From JAFDZV01 sp966128725 (GTDB taxonomy: Bacteria; Bacteroidota; Ignavibacteria; OLB7): a DNA stretch of 49,287 nt. Position 1 is the first letter of the stretch, and each line of letters opens with the position of its first letter. Positions 8,247-17,925 of this stretch are shown here, piece after piece. The stretch is taken from positions 1 through 49,287 of the forward strand of contig CBHYLN010000021.1 of assembly GCA_966128725.1 (NCBI GenBank), in the 5' to 3' direction. The position numbers were made by a program, and so were the translations under genes. Below the pieces are notes generated by a model that worked only from the letters and a program-made list of their open reading frames with translations, ran no database searches and was not told the DNA's origin.

Positions 8247-8501
8247 CTACACGCCGGCCGCCTCGCCCGGCGTGATTGTCTGGCGCAGAAGCTCCTTGAT
8301 CGATTCCAGCGTTCCTCGAATCCGTTCGATCTCCGACGGGGCAACCGCCTTGGAAACAGGCTTCTGGTAATACAGCTCAAGCGCGTTTAAATCCAGCAGC
8401 GAATCGGTAAGCATCGACATCGACGTCGTGATGCGCCCGCGTACGTCGCCGTAGCGAAATATCGCGTCGTCCAATTCCTGTTCGTATCGTTCGGAAATCA
8501 T
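8247..8501 (-). CDS. Small hypothetical protein, 84 aa
   Basis: A short acidic protein from the ATG at 8501, with no signal peptide or transmembrane segment. The sequence is helix-prone (ERYEQELDDAIFRYGDVRGRI near the N-terminus, EIERIRGTLESIKELLRQ near the C-terminus). I do not recognise it. It lies between frr (222 nt upstream on the same strand) and trxB (58 nt downstream), so it may be cotranscribed with trxB. The in-frame extension to 8678 has no plausible coding character. No good ribosome-binding site stands before the chosen start. Confidence 0.5.
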   Translation of the reverse strand: MISERYEQELDDAIFRYGDVRGRITTSMSMLTDSLLDLNALELYYQKPVSKAVAPSEIERIRGTLESIKELLRQTITPGEAAGV

Positions 8502-8723
8502 GATTGGCCTGTGCTGTGTTGGCTCCTGCTTCGGCGGAGCATTGTTCGACGCATAATCACATGCGATGTTGTAGCCCGTGCCAGCCGAACATGGCATCGG
8601 GGCACCTACGGCAACGGCGCCAACCACCGTGGTAGGCGCCGTCCATTCCATCGCGCTTCGGTGTGTCCGCGTCAGCATGGCACGCGAGCTACCCCGAGGG
8701 GATCGCCCCGTACCCCGGGAACG

Positions 8724-9284
8724 CTATACCGAAAGGATGTCCTTCTCCTTGTCGGCCAGGTGACGCTCCACCTCGGCGACAAACCGGTCCGTGAGCTTCT
8801 GCACGTCGGCCTCGCCACCCTTGCGCATGTCCTCGCTCATGTGTTCGTCCTTCTCCGCCTTCTTCAACGCCTCCATTGCGTCGCGGCGCGCGTTGCGCAC
8901 ACCTACCTTGCAATCCTCGGCAACCTTCTTGGCCATCTTCGCCAATTCCTTGCGGCGCTCCTCGGTAAGCGGCGGGATCGGCAGGCGGATCACAGATCCA
9001 TCATTGGTTGGGTTCAACCCAAGATTGGCGGCCTGGATAGCACGATCGATCGGGCCGATCAATTGCTTTTCCCACGGCTGCACAACAATCATCGTTGCGT
9101 CCGGCGTGGTAACGGTCGCTACCTGCGACAGCGGCACCATCTGGCCGTAGTAGTCGAGACGAACCGAGTCCAGAAGATTGGCCGAGGCACGCCCTGTACG
9201 GATCTTGGCAAACTCGATATGGCAGTGCTCGATGGCACGCTTCATCTCCTGCTCGGCTTCGTTAAGAATCTGTTTGACCTCCAT
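8724..9284 (-). CDS. frr: Ribosome recycling factor
   Basis: At 186 residues this is full length for RRF, which with EF-G splits post-termination ribosomes. Diagnostic segments are the N-terminal EFAKIRTGRASANLLDSVRLDYYG, TPDATMIVVQPWEKQLIGPIDRAI, the NLGLNPTNDGSVIRLPIPPLTEERRKEL region, and the C-terminal helix DEHMSEDMRKGGEADVQKLTDRFV. A GAAGGA ribosome-binding site precedes the ATG. It is followed downstream on the same strand by the small unknown gene and trxB, and preceded by ProDH. The usual partner pyrH (UMP kinase) is not adjacent. Confidence 0.95.
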   Translation of the reverse strand: MEVKQILNEAEQEMKRAIEHCHIEFAKIRTGRASANLLDSVRLDYYGQMVPLSQVATVTTPDATMIVVQPWEKQLIGPIDRAIQAANLGLNPTNDGSVIRLPIPPLTEERRKELAKMAKKVAEDCKVGVRNARRDAMEALKKAEKDEHMSEDMRKGGEADVQKLTDRFVAEVERHLADKEKDILSV

Positions 9285-9366
9285 AGTCCTTCGGATGCTT
9301 CTGAGTGGAACGGAATCGGTTCGCTGCATTGCCCAGAACCGGAACCCTGTGTTCCGGCCCGGTGAA

Positions 9367-10269
9367 TCAGTTGCCTGTAAAGATAGCCTTGAATACATAG
9401 CCGGCAATCGAAGGGTTCTCCTTCAATCGCCGAATGGAGTACCCGTACCAGTCGCGACCAAACGGCACGTACACACGCAAACGGTGTCCCTGCGCAATAA
9501 GCTCGCGACGTTTGGGGTCGCGCACACCCAACAACATCTGGAACTCGTAGCTCTCGCGCGAAAGATTGCGTTCGGCGATCATGCGGCGCGCTTCGTCGAT
9601 CAGCACATCGTCGTGCGTGGCGATCCCAACGTAGCAACCGGCATCCAACATGATCGAAAGGCACGTAAGGTAGTTCCGCTGGATGGCCTCGCGATCCTTG
9701 AAGGCAATCGATTCGGACTCCACGTAAATCCCCTTGCACAGCCGGAAGTGCGCCCCCTCGGCCGCAAGCTGGCGCACATCGTTTTCGGTACGATGCAGAT
9801 ACGCCTGAAGCACGATGCCAACATGGCCGGGGAATTGCTCACGAACACGACGGTACAGCTCGATGGTGTCCGACGTATACGGCGAGTTCTCCATGTCGAT
9901 GCGAACAAAGCTCCCCAGCGATGCGGCGGTTTCCACCACACGAACCAGATTCTGATAACCGAACTCCTTGTCGATCGCCAGGCCAAGCGATGTAAGCTTT
10001 ACCGAGAGATTGGAATCCAGCGCCGAGCGTTTGATTTCGCGCAGTACCGCAACCGCGGTCTCCGTCTCGTGGCGCGCCACATCGGCGTTCTGCACAAACT
10101 CGCCCAACACGTCCACGGTTGCCATCGCCCCTTCCGAGTTCAGGCGCCGCACCGTGCCCATCGCATCGTTCAGCGTTTCACCGGCGATGTACCGGCGTGC
10201 CACCAGCCGCACAATCGGCTTTGGCGTGTATGGAAGCGCGGTTGAGACAAGAGAGTTGAACAGACCCAT
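9367..10269 (-). CDS. Proline dehydrogenase (monofunctional)
   Basis: A 300-residue FAD-dependent enzyme that oxidises proline to pyrroline-5-carboxylate and passes electrons to the quinone pool. The TIM-barrel motifs are visible: VSVKLTSLG-like NLSVKLTSLGLAID, FVRIDMENSPYTSDT, VLQAYLHRTENDV, FRLCKGIYVES, VGIATHDDVLIDEA, FQMLLGVRDPKR and the C-terminal LRVYVPFGRDWYGYSIRRLKE that contacts substrate. Length matches the short monofunctional ProDH group rather than bifunctional PutA; no P5C dehydrogenase gene is in the window. The ATG at 10269 fits the typical N-terminus (MGLFNSLV). The frame continues upstream only through intergenic sequence. Confidence 0.93.
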   Translation of the reverse strand: MGLFNSLVSTALPYTPKPIVRLVARRYIAGETLNDAMGTVRRLNSEGAMATVDVLGEFVQNADVARHETETAVAVLREIKRSALDSNLSVKLTSLGLAIDKEFGYQNLVRVVETAASLGSFVRIDMENSPYTSDTIELYRRVREQFPGHVGIVLQAYLHRTENDVRQLAAEGAHFRLCKGIYVESESIAFKDREAIQRNYLTCLSIMLDAGCYVGIATHDDVLIDEARRMIAERNLSRESYEFQMLLGVRDPKRRELIAQGHRLRVYVPFGRDWYGYSIRRLKENPSIAGYVFKAIFTGN

Positions 10270-10469
10270 GGCTGAGGAGATCGTACTACGAGAGAGGGAT
10301 GTTGCCGGTCCATCGATTTCACCGACGAGCGGCCATTGGGCCATTTCGAGCGCCGAAGCCGGGCGCAAACCCACGGGCAAGCGCCACAAATTAACCCCGC
10401 GCGGCGCATTGCCATGCCCCGCCCCACACTCCGAACCGTTGCAAACTGTACCGTGACGCTGCCCGGCTT

Positions 10470-12815
10470 TCAGGCCCCGGCCGAGCGGCGCGCACGCGCA
10501 CGAATTGCCAGCAGCACCACGCCAACCAGCGATGCCACGGTGGTTGCAATCGTAACCCACAGACCGGTTGCGAACGCGCTGGAATGGAAACGCATGGAGA
10601 CCGTGTGTTTGCCTGCCGGAACGGCAACGCCGCGCAACGAGAAATCCGCGCGCAGCAGCGCGGCCGGGGTCCCGTCGATGCTGACCTCCCAGGCCGGATA
10701 CCATATTTCGCTCAGCAGCAGAACGCCAGGCTTATCCGTGGTGACCGCCACGTCGATTGCATCGGCATCGTAGCGGGTAACGCTGGCCTGCCCGGTGCCT
10801 GCGCCGTTAAGCGCGATGCCCGGATCGTCCTGCAGCACCACCGTCTTGCCGAAATCCACCTGCCCTGAGGTCATTACGCTTTCGGCTTCCTGATCGTTGG
10901 CCACGCGACGAACGTCGTACAACATGCGAGCATGCGGATATCGGCTGGGGCGCTCAACCAGCGCCGCACTGCCGGAAAGGGAATCCACCTTCACTTCGTA
11001 GGCGATGTTCAGCAGGTCCAACCGTTTGTCGATCGTGGGGCCGGGCGGCACACGCCGCTTCAGGAGGAGTGGGTTATATCCCTCGTACAGCATGATGCCG
11101 CTGAACTGCCCCTGGTTGCGCTGCATCAGCATGCCACGATCATCGCGCATCTTTACCCTGTACAGCTTTGCGGGCGCCTCGGCCTTGTAGGCCGCGAATT
11201 GCTGATCGTTGCCGGAGTAGATCGTTTGCGGATTATCCTTGGCGTTGTTCTGGCCGTAGCCAAATGCGAACAGGTCCACCACGCCAAGCACCAGCAGGAT
11301 AGCGCCTGCCGGCAACGGCGCCAGCCGCTCCTTCAGCGCAAGCAACGATACCGCAAGCGTGGCCCCACCCACCAGCAGCGCCACGATCCCCGAGGAGCGG
11401 ATCGCGGCCGCCAATTGCTCGGGCGCGTTAAATGCCGAGGCCAGGGCTCCGCTTACGGTAAGCAGGCCTACCAGCACCACAACGCCGCCAACCACCAGAG
11501 CGGCCATACGGGCACGGGCCTCGTTGTCGCCGCCACGCATCAGCCGGTCGAGCCCGGCACCGGCCAGGATCGCGCCTCCGAACGCCAGATAGATGGCCAT
11601 TCGTGTTGGTATGCGGAACGTGCTCAGCAGCGGCAGCCGCCCCAGCAATGGATGCACGAAGAAGCTGTCACCGAGCGCATACAGAAGGCCAAGCAGGCCC
11701 ATCACCGCAAGGAACCATCGCAACGGACCGATCCGCCCGGCCACCAACCCGATGCCGGCAAGGATAAGGGTGACGACGCCGATATAGATGGCGGTTTCCC
11801 AGAAGTAATAGGGTTCAGGGCGATACCAGAACGGGACGGACGCCTGCGCCTCGGGCCCGGCCACACCAAAGAACTTCGGCACCACAAGCGTCAGCAGCTG
11901 ACCCGGACCAACGGCACCTTCCAACGATTTCTCGTACGTCATCTCGGCGCGTTCGGACAGCCCCGCCAACTCCTGCGACGGCAACAACTGCACTGCGAAA
12001 ATCCCCACGCCGATAATCACCGGCAGCGCCGCGACCAGCAACATCATGATCGGCGACCGCTTGGCCGCGGTTTCCCCCACCGTTCGGCCCGCACGCACGT
12101 GGCGCACCAGCGTGAATACGGTGAGCGCGAACAGGAAGAGCACCATGTACAGCGCCGACTGCGGATGCCCGCTCAGCAACGCAACACCCAGCGTGATACC
12201 GGCCAGCAGCGAATGCAGCCAGCTACGTTCGGTGAGCCCACGATGGAACAGATACGTGATCAGCGGAAACCAGGCCAGGTGGTGGATCATGTTGGGGTGA
12301 ATCATATGCACCACCATCATGCCGCTCAACGCATACGAGATGCCGGCGAAGATTGCCCCTATCGAGCCGATACCGAACCAGCGCGCCAACTTCCACATCC
12401 CGATCATCGCGATCAGGTAATGAACGATAACGAACATCTGCCCCAGGCCAACGCCAAGCGAGCCGCCGGAGAGCATGTACATCAACAGGTTGCCGGGATA
12501 GAAGAAACCGATCTGCAAGTCGGCCAGGAACGGCATTCCGTTAAACGTATACGGATTCCAATGCGGAAGAATGCCGGCTGCGAAACTCCGCGCGGCGAAC
12601 ACCTCGTTCGGATAGGTAAACTCGGTGAAATCCTCCCACAGAAACGCCTTGCCGGTAATGTGCCCCCAGAAGAAAATCAGGGTAACCAGCACGAAGATGC
12701 CGATGGCCCAATAGCCGGCGATGACAATTGGCGGCCGTTCGGCACGCGCGCGTTCGGACTGCACACGCTTGGTGGATCGCGGCTGCGCGGTGGGCTTCTT
12801 GCTCTGGTTCGCCAT
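10470..12815 (-). CDS. YfhO-type polytopic membrane protein
   Basis: A 781-residue inner-membrane protein. After a basic N-terminus come about a dozen hydrophobic helices up to residue ~520, containing the GT-C-like loop after helix 1 (WEDFTEFTYPNEVFAARSFAAG ... HWNPYTFNGMPFLAD). A soluble domain covers roughly 550-740, and one last helix near 750 ends in an Arg-rich tail. The YfhO family resembles GT-C glycosyltransferases and in Firmicutes is linked to lipoteichoic-acid glycosylation. In FCB bacteria its substrate is not known to me. The ATG at 12815 follows a TATATTTG box 63 nt upstream. Confidence 0.82.
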   Translation of the reverse strand: MANQSKKPTAQPRSTKRVQSERARAERPPIVIAGYWAIGIFVLVTLIFFWGHITGKAFLWEDFTEFTYPNEVFAARSFAAGILPHWNPYTFNGMPFLADLQIGFFYPGNLLMYMLSGGSLGVGLGQMFVIVHYLIAMIGMWKLARWFGIGSIGAIFAGISYALSGMMVVHMIHPNMIHHLAWFPLITYLFHRGLTERSWLHSLLAGITLGVALLSGHPQSALYMVLFLFALTVFTLVRHVRAGRTVGETAAKRSPIMMLLVAALPVIIGVGIFAVQLLPSQELAGLSERAEMTYEKSLEGAVGPGQLLTLVVPKFFGVAGPEAQASVPFWYRPEPYYFWETAIYIGVVTLILAGIGLVAGRIGPLRWFLAVMGLLGLLYALGDSFFVHPLLGRLPLLSTFRIPTRMAIYLAFGGAILAGAGLDRLMRGGDNEARARMAALVVGGVVVLVGLLTVSGALASAFNAPEQLAAAIRSSGIVALLVGGATLAVSLLALKERLAPLPAGAILLVLGVVDLFAFGYGQNNAKDNPQTIYSGNDQQFAAYKAEAPAKLYRVKMRDDRGMLMQRNQGQFSGIMLYEGYNPLLLKRRVPPGPTIDKRLDLLNIAYEVKVDSLSGSAALVERPSRYPHARMLYDVRRVANDQEAESVMTSGQVDFGKTVVLQDDPGIALNGAGTGQASVTRYDADAIDVAVTTDKPGVLLLSEIWYPAWEVSIDGTPAALLRADFSLRGVAVPAGKHTVSMRFHSSAFATGLWVTIATTVASLVGVVLLAIRARARRSAGA

Positions 12816-12877
12816 ACGCGTTGAGAATGAGTGCGGGATATGGAACGGGGTACGCTCCGGCCTGATGAGATCGGCCG

Positions 12878-12885
12878 CAAATATA
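12878..12885 (-). promoter_or_regulatory. -7 box TATATTTG, YfhO-type gene promoter
   Basis: A perfect minus-strand TAnnTTTG box 62 nt upstream of the ATG at 12815, within the divergent region shared with xseA. No TTG stands at the ideal -33 distance. Confidence 0.45.
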
Positions 12886-12982
12886 CGCCAACAGCCCGAC
12901 CTGATCGGCAGGCTCATCATGGTAATTCTCCCCGGGAGCATGTACGATGCATGCGCCACGCGAACAAGTCGCGCGATTGCCC

Positions 12983-12990
12983 TAACTTGT
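12983..12990 (+). promoter_or_regulatory. Possible -7 box TAACTTGT before xseA
   Basis: The sequence and spacing mirror the box at 4725: TAACTTGT ends 6 nt before the xseA ATG. It departs from TAnnTTTG at the last two bases, so this is only suggestive of a leaderless start. Confidence 0.3.
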
Positions 12991-12996
12991 CGCCTC

Positions 12997-14268
12997 ATGG
13001 TTATTCGCAGAGCAACAACACAGCCCCCTTCCCGGCCGGTCGACGGCGCGGACACCGGCTTCAAGCAGGGCATCCCCACGGTTGGCGAGTTCACGCGCCG
13101 CCTTGCAGGCCTGTTGGAAGGCGAGTTCGCCGACATCACCGTGCAGGGTGAGATCTCCGGCTGGAACCGCGCGGCCAGCGGCCACACGTATTTCACGCTC
13201 AAGGACGACAGCGCAGTGCTCAGCGGGGTGCTGTGGCGCAGCCGCACGCTGAACCACCGCGTGGCCGATGGCATGAAGGTCATCGCCCGCGGGCGCATCT
13301 CGGTGTACGCGCCGCGCGGCCAGTATCAGTTGGATTGTGTCTCGCTGGTGCCCGTTGGCGTGGGCGATCTGCAGATCGCGTTCGAGCAATTGAAGGCGCG
13401 CCTGCAGGCCGAGGGGTTGTTTGATCCCGCGCGAAAGCGCCGGCTGCCCCCCTTCCCGGCTCGCATCGGTATCGTGACCTCGGCAACAGGCGCGGCCATC
13501 CGCGACATGCTGACCACGCTTGAACGCCGCATGCCCGCCGTGCGCGTGGTGTTCCGCCCGGCGTTGGTGCAGGGCGCAGGCGCAGCCCAGGATATCGCGC
13601 GCGCCATCGAGGAAATCAACACGTTGCCGGATGTGGATGTGATGATCGTAGGGCGTGGCGGCGGCGCCATCGAGGATCTGTGGGCGTTCAACGAGGAAGT
13701 GGTGGCGCGGGCAATCCACGATTCCAGGATTCCGGTGATCTCGGCCGTGGGTCACGAGATAGATTTCACCATTGCGGACTTCGTGGCCGATCTGCGCGCG
13801 GCCACCCCAACCGCCGCGGCCGAGCTGGCCGTTCGCGACAGTGCCGATATCCTTGCGGCAATCGCCGAGCTTTCATCGGCAATGCACGCCGCCATGGAAT
13901 CCCGTACCCGCAGCGCCCGGCGCACGCTTGAGATGCATTTGCGGAGCCGGGGCTTGGCACGCCCGTTGGACATTGTGCGCGCATACCAGCAGCGGCTGGA
14001 TGAACTTGCCGGCCGCGCCGATCGCGGGCTCCGCGGCCTGGCCCGGACGTCGGCCGACCGACTGAACCTGCTGGAAGCCACACTTCGCACGCTGAATCCG
14101 CTGAATGTGCTGGCCCGCGGATATGCCATTGTGGAGCGCGACGGGCAACCGGTGCAACATGCCGGAGCACTGCAACCCGGCGAGCACATCAGCATCCGGA
14201 TGCACGACGGGACGCGGGGCGCGACGATCGATCCGGAAGCCACACAGCCGGCCAGCCCACGACCCTGA
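12997..14268 (+). CDS. xseA: Exodeoxyribonuclease VII large subunit
   Basis: A 423-residue large subunit of the single-strand-specific exonuclease VII. The N-terminal OB-fold reads TVGEFTRRLAGLLEGEFADITVQGEISGW ... HTYFTLKDDSAVLSGVLWR (about residues 28-90). The catalytic domain contains RIGIVTSATGAAIRDML, VMIVGRGGGAIEDLWAFNEE (GRGGGS-like), IPVISAVGHEIDFTIADFVADLRAATPTAAAE, and the C-terminal LNVLARGYAIV. A coiled-coil lies between about 280 and 370. The ATG at 12997 is preferred to upstream starts because the residues before it are basic and unlike XseA and it stands close behind a promoter-like box. xseB follows after 67 bp. Confidence 0.95.
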   Translation: MVIRRATTQPPSRPVDGADTGFKQGIPTVGEFTRRLAGLLEGEFADITVQGEISGWNRAASGHTYFTLKDDSAVLSGVLWRSRTLNHRVADGMKVIARGRISVYAPRGQYQLDCVSLVPVGVGDLQIAFEQLKARLQAEGLFDPARKRRLPPFPARIGIVTSATGAAIRDMLTTLERRMPAVRVVFRPALVQGAGAAQDIARAIEEINTLPDVDVMIVGRGGGAIEDLWAFNEEVVARAIHDSRIPVISAVGHEIDFTIADFVADLRAATPTAAAELAVRDSADILAAIAELSSAMHAAMESRTRSARRTLEMHLRSRGLARPLDIVRAYQQRLDELAGRADRGLRGLARTSADRLNLLEATLRTLNPLNVLARGYAIVERDGQPVQHAGALQPGEHISIRMHDGTRGATIDPEATQPASPRP

Positions 14269-14335
14269 GCACAATTCGCCCACATCCCCCCGGCTACACA
14301 GGCCGGCATGTATAGTCCGATTGAATACCGTTACG

Positions 14336-14569
14336 ATGGCAACAAAACGCACGTTTGAAGGATCGCTGGAACGCCTCGGCACCATTGTTGACGCGTTGGA
14401 GAACGATACCACCCCACTGGCCGACGCGATGAAGCTGTACGAGGAGGGGATCACGCTGGCACAGGCCTGCCGGCGCGAGCTGGAACAGGCTGAGCTGAAG
14501 ATCTCGGAGCTGCGCGCCCGTGCCGATGGTACGCTTGAGGAGCATCCGTTAACCAACGAAACCGCCTGA
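14336..14569 (+). CDS. xseB: Exodeoxyribonuclease VII small subunit
   Basis: A 77-residue small subunit that binds the coiled-coil of XseA. The family pattern is clear: TFEGSLERLGTIVDALENDTTPLADAMKLYEEGITLAQACRRELEQAELKI. It is downstream of xseA on the same strand, consistent with one operon. The ATG at 14336 is the usual N-terminus; the open frame upstream is non-coding overlap with xseA's end. Confidence 0.92.
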   Translation: MATKRTFEGSLERLGTIVDALENDTTPLADAMKLYEEGITLAQACRRELEQAELKISELRARADGTLEEHPLTNETA

Positions 14570-14659
14570 CAGGCTGCCGCGCGTTTCCCATCGCAATTGC
14601 GGCGTTATCCGGGATGCCTTTCGGCACCTGGCGCAATACATACGGGACAACGTTATACC

Positions 14660-14714
14660 ATTGTCAATCGCACGACTGTCAATCCACGATTGTCAATTCA
14701 CGATTGTCAATTCA
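14660..14714. repeat. Four 14-15 bp tandem direct repeats
   Basis: Units start at 14660, 14675, 14689 and 14703. The core is ATTGTCAATTCACG with small variations (the first unit is 15 bp, the others 14). Each unit divides into two 7-mers, ATTGTCA and ATTCACG. The array lies between xseB and the lipoprotein gene and ends about 20 bp before that gene's start, where it could act as an operator array or short-repeat insertion. Confidence 0.85.
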
Positions 14715-14734
14715 CATGAGTTAGGAAATCCGAT

Positions 14735-15262
14735 ATGGCACACATCTATCAAGGCATGGTGGCAATCCTTGCAGCCGCCATCTTCGTAGCCGGATGCGGC
14801 AAGAAGGAAATGCCCGCCGATTTGGCGAAGACATGGGACCAGAAGGAAGCGGAGATCATGAACAAGCTCACCGAGGTGCGCGGTACGTTCGATGAGCTCA
14901 GCGGGCGGTTTCAGAGCATCGCGGCTGACAGCAGCATCCTGGCAAAGGTGCCCACGGTTGATGGAGCGTTGAAGGCCGCCGAGATGCAGATCGGTGAGGT
15001 GGAAAAGGTGCTGAACGACACCCGGACACAGCGGGATTCGCTGGTGACGGCCGGCCGGATCGACGAGCTGAACGCGCTGTGGGGTTCGGTACGGACAACG
15101 TACGACGCCATCCAGCCCAAGCTGAACAACATATCCAGCATCCTGGCGCCAATCGATGCACAGTTGAAGGCCGCCACGGCAGGCCCCGATGCAACGGGCA
15201 CTCCGGCTGCAACGGCAACGCCCCCGGCACCAGCTCCTACCGGGGACACAACCGGGAAATAG
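14735..15262 (+). CDS. Hypothetical lipoprotein with coiled-coil
   Basis: A 175-residue protein with a short lipoprotein signal ending in the lipobox VAGC (Cys at residue 20), so it is probably membrane-anchored on the periplasmic side. The mature part is helix-prone and heptad-rich (KEAEIMNKLTEVRGTFDELSGRF, EMQIGEVEKVLNDTRTQRDSLV). It ends in a flexible Ala/Thr/Pro tail from about residue 150. No family recognised. An AGGA ribosome-binding site stands 9 nt before the ATG, and the tandem repeats at 14660 lie just upstream. Confidence 0.65.
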   Translation: MAHIYQGMVAILAAAIFVAGCGKKEMPADLAKTWDQKEAEIMNKLTEVRGTFDELSGRFQSIAADSSILAKVPTVDGALKAAEMQIGEVEKVLNDTRTQRDSLVTAGRIDELNALWGSVRTTYDAIQPKLNNISSILAPIDAQLKAATAGPDATGTPAATATPPAPAPTGDTTGK

Positions 15263-15287
15263 TCCGCAGATATCGCGGAACATCATC

Positions 15288-15330
15288 GTGCCCGACCGTG
15301 TGTATCCGCACACGGCCGGGCACGTGTTTT
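15288..15330 (+). terminator. Rho-independent terminator, lipoprotein gene
   Basis: GTGCCCG pairs with CGGGCAC, and the inner arms CCGTGTG/CACACGG extend the stem around a short loop (15288-15323), followed by GTTTTAT. It lies just after the lipoprotein stop. Confidence 0.7.
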
Positions 15331-15363
15331 ATCTCGGCAAAACGGCATTGCCGATAGCCTCAA

Positions 15364-15396
15364 TGAAAACGGCCCGGAGAAGTTTCTCCGGGCCGT
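15364..15396 (-). terminator. Rho-independent terminator, pckA
   Basis: A perfect 12-bp stem (ACGGCCCGGAGA / TCTCCGGGCCGT on the plus strand). On the minus strand it is followed directly by TTTTC, in the right place downstream of pckA. Confidence 0.8.
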
Positions 15397-15455
15397 CACC
15401 GTCGTGCCGCCAGCACGCGTGTTAGTTGTGCCTGCTCATCGCAGAGCGCCGAGCG

Positions 15456-17069
<1,614 letters not shown>

Positions 17070-17245
17070 GAAAGCTTCCCAGATGAATGAACTGTGATGT
17101 TCGCTAGTTCCAGCAAAGAGAGCACCAAGCTAATGAAAATCCGGTAATCGCCTTGCAACGGTCGGTTGCAGGGCACGGCGAACAATCTGTTGGGAATTAT
17201 CCGGGCGTCGATTGGCGTTGCCCGCGCCCCAACCGCCCGGCGGCA

Positions 17246-17722
17246 TCAATCGATGTCGCCCAGATAGAACCGATTGTTGATCCGAAGGAAGGCGAACTTG
17301 ACGTGTTTGATCGTGCCGGGAAGTGATACGCCGATGTCGATGACACCCCACAGCCCCTCCGACTCCCGTTCGGCGGTGATCGGCCCGAAGGCCATGCCGT
17401 TGGACTTCATCATCTCGGCAATCTCTCCGCAGATACGATCCACATATCGCTTCTCCTCCGGGTTCGCATAGTTGCAGGAATCCTTCCACTTGCGCGCGGT
17501 ATCCGGACCGCGATACGCGATGTACCCGGCCGCGCGCGCGAAGTCACCGTCGCGGCACAGGTCCGTAAGCTCAACAAACCGCACCTTCAGCGATTGCTTC
17601 TCGGCGCGGCTAAGGCGCTCGGCGCGACGTTGCGCCTGGGCGCCCATCACACTCAGCAGCATGAATGTTGCCGCAACTACGGCAACATGGCGCCACTGCA
17701 AGGGACCAATGTTCGGGTTCAT
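17246..17722 (-). CDS. Small secreted protein of unknown function
   Basis: A 158-residue protein with a likely cleavable signal peptide (hydrophobic VAVVAATFMLLSVMGAQAQ, cleavage probably near residue 30). Two Cys residues in the mature part (DLCRDGDF and DSCNYA) and a third in DRICGEI could form a disulfide in the periplasm. The C-terminus ends with a compact segment (VKFAFLRINNRFYLGDID) reminiscent of small lipocalin/NTF2-like folds, but I cannot assign a family. It lies 203 bp downstream of gyrB, separated by a terminator, so it probably has its own promoter. Confidence 0.6.
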   Translation of the reverse strand: MNPNIGPLQWRHVAVVAATFMLLSVMGAQAQRRAERLSRAEKQSLKVRFVELTDLCRDGDFARAAGYIAYRGPDTARKWKDSCNYANPEEKRYVDRICGEIAEMMKSNGMAFGPITAERESEGLWGVIDIGVSLPGTIKHVKFAFLRINNRFYLGDID

Positions 17723-17803
17723 GCAACTCCTTCGGGTTTCCGTGGCTGTGGAACAGGCTATCGAAACATCCTGGCAGGGCTTCGTGACATTTCAACCGGC
17801 CGA

Positions 17804-17856
17804 TAACAAAACCGGGAGCGGGATGCCGTGCTTTCTCGACGTCTCTCCGCTCCCGG
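17804..17856 (-). terminator. Terminator-like hairpin after gyrB
   Basis: A perfect 10-bp stem (CCGGGAGCGG / CCGCTCCCGG) with a 25-nt loop. On the minus strand it is followed by TTTTGTTAT, consistent with termination of gyrB transcription. Confidence 0.65.
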
Positions 17857-17925
17857 CAGGATTTGATGCATGTATACTACGGCCGCGGCATCAGCGCAGC
17901 ACGCTTGACAAGCGTAACACGGCGC

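Noticed and set aside
10932..12824. 630-codon open frame antisense to the YfhO-type gene
   Set aside because: Gln/His/Arg-rich translation with no domain; mirrors the hydrophobic codons of the sense gene.
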